Source: Kineosporia mesophila (GTDB lineage Bacteria; Actinomycetota; Actinomycetes; Actinomycetales; Kineosporiaceae). From it: a stretch of 64,000 nt of DNA. The notes beneath the pieces are model-generated. The model saw only the letters and a list, made by a program, of their open reading frames with translations, had not been told where the DNA came from and made no database searches. The position numbers were made by a program, and so were the translations under genes. The stretch covers positions 62,001 through 126,000 of the forward strand of contig NZ_JAJOMA010000011.1 in the NCBI RefSeq assembly GCF_021129235.1, written 5' to 3'. Positions 57,005-64,000 of this stretch are shown here, in pieces. Every line of letters begins with the position of its first letter. Position 1 is the first letter of the stretch.

Positions 57005-57066
57005 GTCACCGCACCCGTGCAGGGGTGCGATGACGAAAGTCTTGGGCCCGCCGGCTCCAGGCGGGC
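57005..57066. terminator. Two stacked hairpins between convergent genes
   Basis: Hairpin 1: arms 57005-57016 and 57023-57034, 12 bp with one wobble. Hairpin 2: arms 57046-57052 and 57060-57066, 7 bp perfect, followed by TTCT. They fill the 67-nt gap between the membrane-protein and sigma-factor stops and could serve either strand. Confidence 0.65.
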
Positions 57067-57068
57067 TT

Positions 57069-58124
57069 CTAGAGCTCTTGTGTGAGTCCGCTGCGCAGGA
57101 TGTTGAGGCTCTTGGTCAGCAGCCGGGAGACGTGCATCTGCGAGACGCCCACCTCGGCTGCGATCTGTGCCTGGGACAGTCCCTTGCCGAACCGCAGCTC
57201 GAGAATGCGTTGCTCCCGCTCTGGCAGGCGGGCCAGCAGCGGCCGCAGGGTCTCGCGCTGCTCTACCAGTTCCAGGCCGGCGTCTTCAAAGGCCTTGCCC
57301 ATCCGGTCCGACTCGTCGGCGGTCGTGGGCAGGGGAACGGTGATGTACGCACTGGCCGTGTCGAGCGCCTCGATCACCAGGTCGGCGTCCACATCCAGGT
57401 ATTGGGCGATCTCCTGGACGGTGGGGGAGCGGTCGTGGGTGTGGGTGAGGGTTTCGCGGGCTTCGGAGACGCGGCGGCCGAGGTCTTGGATGCGGCGGGG
57501 GATGCGCATGGCCCAGCCGCGGTCGCGGAAGTGGCGGCGGATTTCCCCGACGATGGTGGGGACGGCGAAGGCGGCGAAGGCTCCGCGGTGGGGGTCGAAG
57601 CGGTCGACGGCGTGCAGGAGGCCGATGGTGCCGACTTGTACGAGGTCGTCGTAGGGTTCGCCGCGGCCTTTGAAGCGTTGTGCGAGGTGGTGGACCAGGG
57701 GCAGGTGCGTCTCGATGATGATGCGCCGCAACTGCTGGTACTGCGGGTCGCCCTTGGACAGGGTCGACAGCCGCAGCAGGTCCGGGTCGGGCGGAGCGGG
57801 TTCCTCGTCGTCCTCTCGGACATGCCGGCCTCGGCGTCGAAGGGCAGCGGGGTCGTCGTCCGCGTTCTCCCTCAGGCGCGTCGCGACCGACTGGGGTGAC
57901 CCGGTCGGCTGCTCGACCGCACGGTGATGCGGAGCCGCAGTGAGCTCCCGGGTCAGGTGGTCGGTCTCCGGTGGGACCTCGGAGGCCGAGTAGATGACGG
58001 GAGAGGCGTCTACTCCGTCCTCCATGGGGTCGGCGTGTGCCTCGGAGGTCTGTGCGTCCGGGGAATCGTCCCGCCGGGGTGTTCGCTGCAGCACGCTGAG
58101 CGTCGACTCCTGCTGCTGGATCAC
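57069..58124 (-). CDS. RNA polymerase sigma factor, SigF/SigB (group 3) type
   Basis: 351 residues. A disordered ~115-residue N-terminal extension precedes region 2 (LVHHLAQRFKGRGEPYDDLVQVGTIGLLHAVDRFDPHRG ... AVPTIVGEIRRHFRDRGW), region 3 (IPRRIQDLGRRVSEARETLT) and region 4 (LPEREQRILELRFGKGLSQAQIAAEVGVSQMHVSRLL, the -35 helix-turn-helix). GTG at 58124 overlaps the anti-sigma stop (GTGA). A block of about 270 bp within regions 2-3 uses a different codon set from its flanks (see findings). It would direct a stress or developmental regulon. Confidence 0.92.
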   Translation of the reverse strand: MIQQQESTLSVLQRTPRRDDSPDAQTSEAHADPMEDGVDASPVIYSASEVPPETDHLTRELTAAPHHRAVEQPTGSPQSVATRLRENADDDPAALRRRGRHVREDDEEPAPPDPDLLRLSTLSKGDPQYQQLRRIIIETHLPLVHHLAQRFKGRGEPYDDLVQVGTIGLLHAVDRFDPHRGAFAAFAVPTIVGEIRRHFRDRGWAMRIPRRIQDLGRRVSEARETLTHTHDRSPTVQEIAQYLDVDADLVIEALDTASAYITVPLPTTADESDRMGKAFEDAGLELVEQRETLRPLLARLPEREQRILELRFGKGLSQAQIAAEVGVSQMHVSRLLTKSLNILRSGLTQEL

Positions 58125-58624
58125 TGGTCTCCCCGTCCGACGTACGTCAGCTTGATCCATGCGCCGTTCTCCCCGATGCCGGTGATGACGTCACCCGCGA
58201 GAGCCTGCAGCACCGCCCAGGCATAGCCGCGCCCCTCGGGGAGCTGGCTGACCGGGCCGGTGATGAGGATGGACAGCGTGCCGCTCCCCGGCGGCCCCAC
58301 CTCGAATTCGGCGTGGATCGCCCGATCGGGATGAGCGCGGCCCTGAAGAAGAAGGGAGCACGCCTCATCGACCGCGATACGCAGGTCCTCGATCTCGTCC
58401 AGCGTCAGATCGAGCCGTGTCGCCAACCCGGCGGTCGCCGTGCGGATCATCGCCAGATAGGCGGGATCGGCCGGAACCCGCAGATCAACGGTGTCCGTGC
58501 TCCGGACGGTCTCGGAGCGGCTGCCGAGCGAAATCGTGCCCACACCCTTCCTGGACCCCACAGAACGAGCTGCGTTGTAGCGGTGTGCGGTTCGTTCGTC
58601 ACCGAACGAAACCGATGTCACCAT
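58121..58624 (-). CDS. Anti-sigma factor / serine kinase-like ATP-binding protein (RsbW/UsfX type)
   Basis: About 140-167 residues. The GHKL ATPase fold is seen in LDLTLDEIEDLRIAVDEACSLLL (N box region) and GRGYAWAVLQALAGDV. In this family the protein binds and inhibits the adjacent SigF/SigB-type sigma factor and phosphorylates an anti-anti-sigma factor. ATG at 58624 is given; a GTG at 58543 lies close to where homology begins and is possible, although the ribosome site there (AGGAAGG) is only 2 nt away. It is translationally coupled to the sigma gene. No anti-anti-sigma gene is nearby. Confidence 0.85.
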   Translation of the reverse strand: MVTSVSFGDERTAHRYNAARSVGSRKGVGTISLGSRSETVRSTDTVDLRVPADPAYLAMIRTATAGLATRLDLTLDEIEDLRIAVDEACSLLLQGRAHPDRAIHAEFEVGPPGSGTLSILITGPVSQLPEGRGYAWAVLQALAGDVITGIGENGAWIKLTYVGRGDQ

Positions 58625-58863
58625 GCGGCAAGGATAGAACACACTGAGTTGTGCTCGGCCCCCTAACTGGCGCACTAGGTCCGGCGATTTTGAGGCCCAG
58701 TAGCTTTACGTCACAACCTGCTGCTATTTGATAGCCCAGAGTCACACGAGTCTCGTGCCGGGCTCCAAGAGTGATGAGTCCGGGACTCACCAGGGTGGCC
58801 CTGTCGCTGTGCGGAACCACGCAGGACTTTCCGCAAATCTGTGGCACCGCCTCGTCCAGTGCA

Positions 58864-61800
58864 TCACGGCTCACCCGGGTTCGTGTCGTCCACGGGGGGC
58901 AGGAGCGGCACCCGTTCAGGGAGCGGCGTTCCTGGCCGTACGCCGCCGGCGCCGGTGATGCCTGCCGATGCCGGGTGCGCGACCTGTACAGAGACCGCCG
59001 TCCCGGCACCGATGAGTACTCCACGACCGGGCGGCCCGGTCGGGTGACGATCGAGCCGGAGCCCGAACACCTCTCCGTCCGTGAGCGTGGGTGTGCCCAG
59101 GACGAGTCCCTGCCGGGCGTCGCGGGCCAGGAGCAGTGGACCCCGGTACGCCGCCACAATGTCATGGCCGGAGGCAGTTAGGACGAGGTGTCCTTCTTCG
59201 CCGTGAGCGCCGGCCAGATGCGCGGACAGAACTTCGGCCAGACCGCCGTCGTCGGGAACCGTGGCACCGGGTGTCGGGGGCAGATCCATCAGCACCACCG
59301 TGCTCGGCAGCAGCGTCAGACGGGCGGCGAGGTCTGCGGCGGTGGTCGTACGCCGGACGGTGCGGCGGTCGAGAACGAAGAAGGGGACGCCCAGCTCCTT
59401 TAGTCCCTCGGCCAGACTGAACAGGGCGGTCGTCCGGCCGCTGCCGCGGCTCCCGAGGATCAGCGTTACCGGGGCCGCAGTCACATCGAGACCTACCGTC
59501 CGCGCCTGCTCGCCGCCGATGCCGATCGGCACGACAATTCCCGGGCCTTCGGTACGAGTCTCCAGCGGGGACAGCACGGTGCGGGAAACCCTTGCCGGAA
59601 GGGCGGGAACGGCCCAGCCGTCGTCCGGCGTCCCGGGTTCTGCGGCCATCGCTCCGCCGGGATGCCCCACCGATCGGGCGACCTGCACCAGGTGGAATTC
59701 GGAACGTCCGGCGGAATGCCACGCACCTCGCCCGGGTCGGTCCGTGCTGCGTGCGAGTTCGGCCGGGACTCCGGCCATCATGGCGTCCGCCGGGTCGGGC
59801 AGGGGCAGGACGAGTCGCTGGGTGAACAACGACGAGTGCGGTCCGGTCAGCAGAGGAAGGGCTCCGGTGACGGCGACGTTGATCGCCACGGCCGGTCCGT
59901 CCCGCAGCACCGTCAGCAGACCGTCCAGGAGCGTGGCACACCCGGGTTCCGACCAGGCCACGGTGAGAGCGTCCCAACCGTCCACGAGCAGGAGCACCCG
60001 GGATCCCGGCCCGGACGCAGGACCCCGCCGCTCATGGAGTTCGTCGACCAGCCGACGCACCAGGCGTCCGGCGCGTTCGTGGTCGTCGAGCCGCACGACA
60101 GCACGCGCGACTCCGCGCGTCTCCAGATCGACGAGCCCCCCGGAGGAATCCAGCACATACGTGTGGACGCGTGCATCTTCGGTATTCGTGGCGCTGACGC
60201 CCAGGGTGCGCAGAACACCGGAACGTCCGGAACGAGCACCGCCCACGACCGCCAGGTGACCGGCGGTGAGGTCCCAGCCGGCTTTCTCCTGACGTTGCTC
60301 GTGAGGGAGGTCGCTCAGCCCGAAGAACAGGTGTCCCGAACGGGAGCCCCGGACCAGCCGGCCGATTTCCAGTTCGGACGCCAGTTCCGGCAACCACGGG
60401 GCCCGGGCCTGGGAGAGACCCAGCTCGGCGGCGGCCGACCGGGTCGCTGCGACCAGCCGTTCCAGATCATGGGGACGGTCTTCCCGGTCGTACGAAGCCG
60501 GTTCGATGGTCGCTACGGCGCGGGAGGACGATCGCAGCAGCCGGACGACGGGCTTACCGATGCCGTGGTCGGCGGGTGGGCGCGTATTCACCCTCGCGGT
60601 CTGGAACTCCACCGGTGCCGTCGCACCGACCCTCAGGAGCGCGCGACCGGGAACCGCGGGCAGCTCCGCAGCCGCCGGGCCTGCGATCAGGTCGTGCGAG
60701 TCGGCGGCGTCCCGGACCCGCAGGGCGATTCGCAGATTGACGTTCGCCGCGATGTCGGGTGAGACCACTCCGGCCGGGCGTTGCGTCGCGAGCACCAGGT
60801 GAACCCCCAGGGAGCGGCCGACCGTGGCGATGCGGACCAGACCGGTGACGAACTCCGGCAGTTCCTCGGCCAGCACCCGGAACTCGTCGACGACCACCAC
60901 GAGCCGCGGCATCGGTTCCAGCGCAGGACGCTGTGCCCGGGCAGCGGCGTAACCGTCGACATCGATGACCCCGGCCTGCAGGAGCAACCTTTCACGACGT
61001 CTCAGCTCCGCGGTGAAGGAGGAGAGGGCCCGTCTCGCCGACGGAAGGTCCAGGTCGGTGAGTACCGCGCCGACGTGGGGCAGACCGGTGCAGGCCTGGA
61101 AGGCGGCCCCACCCTTGTAGTCCACCAGCAACAGGGTGAGCTGGTCCGGACCGGTTCCGGCGGCCAGGGACGAGATCAGAGTCTGGAGCAACTCCGACTT
61201 GCCGGATCCGGTGGTGCCGCCGATCAGTGCGTGCGGCCCGTCTGCACGCAGGTCGATGGTGACCGGGCCGGCTGCGGACTGCCCGAGGACAGCGAGGGTC
61301 GTTCCCTTCTTGCCTCTTTCCGGACCCGATCGCCAGGCCTGTGCGAGCGATGTCCCGTCCAGGGGGTCGACCTTCTGTACCTGTCGTAGAAGGTCGACCA
61401 GCCGGACCTGGTGCGGGATGTCGTTACGGGCGTCGGGAGTGGCATCACGCAGGGGTGCGAGGTCACGAGCCAGTCGGGTGGACCACTGTGCCCCGGCCAG
61501 GTCGGGCCGGAACGATCTCGGGGCCTGTCCGGCCCGGTGCAGCACAGCGGTGTCCATTCCGTCGGTGTGCACGACGGTGGCAGTGCATTCCAGGGGTAAC
61601 GACACCTCGTCCTGCTCCAGGCAGAGGACGACGGTTCCGGCGGCCCGGGTGGCCCGGGTGGGATCGGCCCGCAGGACATGCCTGGTCTCCCGGGTATCAC
61701 CCGGGTCCGTGATCCCTGCTCGGGAGAGTGTCTCCGCGACGTCCGGTCTCCGTCGCAGGCGCCGCGCGCCGTCGAGTACCAGCACCCGAACCGCCCCCGG

Positions 61801-63183
61801 CGACGCGAACGGGTCGGGTGAATGGTGCGGGATCCAGGTCAGCCACTCCCAGTCCGGCACGCCCGGGTCGGTCTCCGCCTCTTCGGAGCCGGTCGGCCGT
61901 GACTGTAGGAGACCGATACCGACGTCCCGCGGGGAGTGGAGCACGGCCAGCTGGCCGATGACGGCACGGGCCGTACCGAGAACCGCCCGGCGGGGCCCAC
62001 AGACACCGACGACGGAGAAGTCCCTGAGTTCCAGCCCGAGGGGGACGTCCGGGAGCACGGGATGGGTCTCACCGGTGTCGTCAGGGCTGCTCCGAGTCGG
62101 ATCGCGCTTGGTCACGCACGAGGGCTCCTCGCCCCGGCCGATGCGCACGGCCAGGGCCACGTGCTGTCGCGGTGTTCGCACCCAGAGGTCGTCGGTCGGG
62201 ATCCGGGCCGTGACCGCGAGACGGGCCAGATCGGGATAGATGGTCTCCAGATATTCGGCATCGCGGGAAAGAGCCTTGTCCAGGAACTCTTCCGCTTCGA
62301 GTGTCTCCTTCCGGTGCGCCTCGGCCAGCCACCGGCTCTCCCGGCCACCCCGTCGACGGTCGGTGACGTACTGCCCGAGCATCAGGAGCGGGCTCATCGC
62401 GGCGACGAGGAGATAGCCGGGTTGCCGCCACAGCACCGCCAGGGGCACCGCGAGGAGCAGGGGCGCCAGCATCATGAGCCAGGGCATTTGCGGACGGGTC
62501 GGAGTGGACAGTGGCTGCGGGAAGGTGATCAAAGCAAAAGGTTTCAGTGGCTCCAGGGCTGCACGCCGGTTGACGAGTAGATGGCCTTCGGCGTCCGGGG
62601 TGACGGCCGCGGCCGGCCGGGTCGGTGCGCGCACCGCCAGAATGCTGCTGCCCAGCCGCACCGGTTCACCGGGGTGCAGGGGAACCGCGGCATTCTCGAC
62701 GGGCTGATCAGCTACCCGGGTTCCGTTCGCGGAACCGAGGTCCCGGACGGTCAGGCCGTCTTCCGAGGCTGATATCTCGGCGTGGTGACGTGAGATGTCG
62801 GGATCTCTCAGGGAGAGACCTGAGGAGCCGTGTCTACCGATGAGCACCGGGTGACCCAGGGGTAGAGCATGTGTGAGGCCTGCATCCGGCCCGGCCACCG
62901 TGTGAACCTCCAGAACCCCGGAAGCGTTCGCTGGAACATCCTCCTGAGCTCTGAGTACCAGAGTCGCCCCTTGCACGAGTGGTGGGAGGCCGATCGGATG
63001 GGTCAACGGGACGACGTGGCTGGCGCAGTGAAAATTTACCTTGGTCGCCTTATTTGGATCAGGAAGAACAGCGGTGAGCTGATTGCTCACAGACCCCAGT
63101 AGCGTCCCTGGCTGCGCCTGGATCTCGACACTAACTGCGGTCACTTCGATCTCGGAAAGAACAACGGTGAGTCGGACTCTCAT
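58864..63183 (-). CDS. EssC-like FHA/FtsK-SpoIIIE ATPase (type VII secretion-like)
   Basis: 1439 residues. The N-terminal ~90 residues resemble a ubiquitin-like EsaB/YukD fold; an FHA domain follows at about 95-185 (IGRHGSSGLSLRDPDISRHHAEI ... LGSANGTR), then two membrane helices (~230-270) and three FtsK-type modules. D1 (near residue 656) has an intact Walker A (GGTTGSGKSELL) and Walker B VVVVDEF; D2 (near 984, GGARSGRSG) and D3 (near 1246, GSRGSGRTT) have Arg instead of the P-loop Lys. The layout is that of Firmicute EssC/YukB, the motor of type VIIb secretion. No WXG100 gene is visible here. ATG start; divergent from the CpaF-type gene. Confidence 0.83.
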   Translation of the reverse strand: MRVRLTVVLSEIEVTAVSVEIQAQPGTLLGSVSNQLTAVLPDPNKATKVNFHCASHVVPLTHPIGLPPLVQGATLVLRAQEDVPANASGVLEVHTVAGPDAGLTHALPLGHPVLIGRHGSSGLSLRDPDISRHHAEISASEDGLTVRDLGSANGTRVADQPVENAAVPLHPGEPVRLGSSILAVRAPTRPAAAVTPDAEGHLLVNRRAALEPLKPFALITFPQPLSTPTRPQMPWLMMLAPLLLAVPLAVLWRQPGYLLVAAMSPLLMLGQYVTDRRRGGRESRWLAEAHRKETLEAEEFLDKALSRDAEYLETIYPDLARLAVTARIPTDDLWVRTPRQHVALAVRIGRGEEPSCVTKRDPTRSSPDDTGETHPVLPDVPLGLELRDFSVVGVCGPRRAVLGTARAVIGQLAVLHSPRDVGIGLLQSRPTGSEEAETDPGVPDWEWLTWIPHHSPDPFASPGAVRVLVLDGARRLRRRPDVAETLSRAGITDPGDTRETRHVLRADPTRATRAAGTVVLCLEQDEVSLPLECTATVVHTDGMDTAVLHRAGQAPRSFRPDLAGAQWSTRLARDLAPLRDATPDARNDIPHQVRLVDLLRQVQKVDPLDGTSLAQAWRSGPERGKKGTTLAVLGQSAAGPVTIDLRADGPHALIGGTTGSGKSELLQTLISSLAAGTGPDQLTLLLVDYKGGAAFQACTGLPHVGAVLTDLDLPSARRALSSFTAELRRRERLLLQAGVIDVDGYAAARAQRPALEPMPRLVVVVDEFRVLAEELPEFVTGLVRIATVGRSLGVHLVLATQRPAGVVSPDIAANVNLRIALRVRDAADSHDLIAGPAAAELPAVPGRALLRVGATAPVEFQTARVNTRPPADHGIGKPVVRLLRSSSRAVATIEPASYDREDRPHDLERLVAATRSAAAELGLSQARAPWLPELASELEIGRLVRGSRSGHLFFGLSDLPHEQRQEKAGWDLTAGHLAVVGGARSGRSGVLRTLGVSATNTEDARVHTYVLDSSGGLVDLETRGVARAVVRLDDHERAGRLVRRLVDELHERRGPASGPGSRVLLLVDGWDALTVAWSEPGCATLLDGLLTVLRDGPAVAINVAVTGALPLLTGPHSSLFTQRLVLPLPDPADAMMAGVPAELARSTDRPGRGAWHSAGRSEFHLVQVARSVGHPGGAMAAEPGTPDDGWAVPALPARVSRTVLSPLETRTEGPGIVVPIGIGGEQARTVGLDVTAAPVTLILGSRGSGRTTALFSLAEGLKELGVPFFVLDRRTVRRTTTAADLAARLTLLPSTVVLMDLPPTPGATVPDDGGLAEVLSAHLAGAHGEEGHLVLTASGHDIVAAYRGPLLLARDARQGLVLGTPTLTDGEVFGLRLDRHPTGPPGRGVLIGAGTAVSVQVAHPASAGITGAGGVRPGTPLPERVPLLPPVDDTNPGEP

Positions 63184-63224
63184 GTCATCGATTGTGCGTC
63201 GCCCGTGGGGGAGTGACGACCACC

Positions 63225-63273
63225 TGTGGACAACCTGCTCATGGCCGCCGAATTTCATCAATCCTGTGGATAA
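63225..63273 (-). promoter_or_regulatory. Pair of DnaA boxes between the EssC-like and CpaF genes
   Basis: TGTGGACAA (63225-63233; TTGTCCACA on the minus strand) and TGTGGATAA (63265-63273; TTATCCACA on the minus strand) are both exact actinobacterial DnaA boxes in the same orientation, start-to-start 40 bp, inside the 193-bp divergent promoter region. Confidence 0.55.
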
Positions 63274-63376
63274 CTTGCGCAGGGTCTGTCCGGGTTTCCT
63301 ATGCTGTGGTCCACGGGGATGGGCGGCTCGGCCGCCTGGGGGCTCTGCGCCCCACGGGGATGAGTAGGGGGATCCG

Positions 63377-64000
63377 GTGGATGCTGTCTCGATCGTTTCC
63401 GACGGTGTACGGGAACGAATACGCCGGGAAGGTATTGACCCCGGCCGCGATTCGGCCGGACTGCGGCGCCTCGTCGAGTCCGAGGTGGCCGCGTACGACG
63501 AACGCTCACTTCTGCGGTCGCTGCCGCCGCTCGCGGACATCGAGCACGCCGTCAAGCGGGTGATCGACGAGGTGTCCGGATTCGGCGCGCTGCAGGCGTA
63601 TCTCGACGATCCGTCGATCGAGGAGATCTGGATCAATGATCCGGGCCGGGTATTCATTGCACGTTCTGGCGTCAGCGAACTCACCACAACAATTTTCACG
63701 GCCCAGGAAGTGCGTGATCTGGTCGAGCGGATGCTGAAGCACTCGGGGCGCCGGGTCGATCTGGCCAGTCCCTTTGTGGACGCGATGCTCCCCGACGGTT
63801 CCCGGCTCCACGTCGTCATCCCGGACATCACCCGGCACTCCTACGCCGTGAACATCCGAAAGTTCACGGTGGTCTCGTCCCGACTCGATGATCTCGTCAC
63901 ACTGGGAACTCTCACCCCACAGGCCGCTCAGTTCCTGGCTGCCTCTGTGGTTGCCGGGCTCAACATTCTGGTGTCCGGGGGAACTCAGGCCGGCAAGACC
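63377..64000 (+). CDS. CpaF/TadA-type secretion ATPase (partial, cut by window end)
   Basis: 208 residues are visible before the window ends. The N-terminal segment ERSLLRSLPPLADIEHAVKRVIDEVSGFGALQAYLDDPSIEEIWINDP and VDLASPFVDAMLPDGSRLHVVIPDI are typical of CpaF; the last residues, ILVSGGTQAGKT, are the Walker A loop with Gln in place of the usual Gly/Thr. CpaF powers Tad (Flp) pilus assembly. GTG at 63377 is the first plausible start. What follows outside the window would decide whether this is a Tad locus. Confidence 0.88.
   Translation, partial: MDAVSIVSDGVRERIRREGIDPGRDSAGLRRLVESEVAAYDERSLLRSLPPLADIEHAVKRVIDEVSGFGALQAYLDDPSIEEIWINDPGRVFIARSGVSELTTTIFTAQEVRDLVERMLKHSGRRVDLASPFVDAMLPDGSRLHVVIPDITRHSYAVNIRKFTVVSSRLDDLVTLGTLTPQAAQFLAASVVAGLNILVSGGTQAGKT

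Overview
The window is a stretch of high-GC actinobacterial chromosome. The evidence is strongly GC-biased third codon positions, many GTG starts, two WhiB proteins, coenzyme F420 genes, MtrAB-LpqB and a BldC-like regulator. Gene order matches the core chromosome of mycobacteria and streptomycetes over long stretches (fbiAB-whiB2-manB-ahcY-mtrAB-lpqB-comF-hpf-secA, later pdtaS-whiB1). I would guess a Kineosporia/Kineococcus-like actinomycete, but the sequence alone does not fix the genus. I see no tRNA, rRNA, CRISPR array, insertion sequence or prophage.

Layout. 0-2.5 kb: the tail of a glycosyltransferase, a flippase-like membrane protein and an AlkA-like DNA glycosylase. 2.5-4.6 kb (minus): fbiA-fbiB for coenzyme F420. 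5-12 kb: a WhiB2-type regulator, a 1500-residue membrane glycosyltransferase, a DUF5719 protein and a degenerate zincin. 12.3-17.2 kb: DUF3499, a zinc ribbon, phosphomannomutase, Trm112-like and SIS-domain proteins and a ZnT9-like CDF transporter, closed by a very strong terminator. 17.4-19.8 kb: a small membrane protein, an ArsR regulator and adenosylhomocysteinase. 20-28.3 kb: an RDD protein and a SpoIIM-like protein (divergent), a dienelactone-hydrolase-like protein, then a minus-strand operon of DUF58, MoxR, DUF4350, DUF4129 and a multi-pass membrane protein. 28.4-32.9 kb: mtrA-mtrB-lpqB, overlapping or nearly so. 33.2-41 kb: ComF, long HPF, a YcaQ-like protein, three GNAT domains in two overlapping genes, and SecA. 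41.4-48.3 kb: an Rv3235-like protein, a LysM protein, a conserved small protein, a BldC-like regulator, a SAF (CpaB-like) and CpaE-like ATPase pair, a HAD hydrolase, DUF6912 and DUF2505. 48.5-53.5 kb: the large NAD-dependent glutamate dehydrogenase. 53.6-58.6 kb: PdtaS, WhiB1, a membrane protein and a SigF/SigB-type sigma factor with its anti-sigma kinase. 58.9-64 kb: an EssC-like FHA-FtsK ATPase divergent from a CpaF-type ATPase that runs off the end.

Functionally, most of the window is envelope and stress housekeeping: sugar nucleotide supply and glycosyl transfer, envelope sensing by MtrAB-LpqB, Sec export, ribosome hibernation, methyl-cycle recycling and F420. It ends at what may be the edge of a secretion or pilus locus.

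The observations I rate highest are: a roughly 270-bp block inside the sigma-factor gene whose codon use differs sharply from its flanks (a probable recombination tract); an almost perfect actinobacterial LexA box in a 740-bp gene-free gap upstream of whiB1; closely spaced DnaA boxes upstream of the two Cpa-like loci; an EssC-like ATPase whose second and third P-loops have Arg in place of Lys; and a probable CTG start coupled to hpf.
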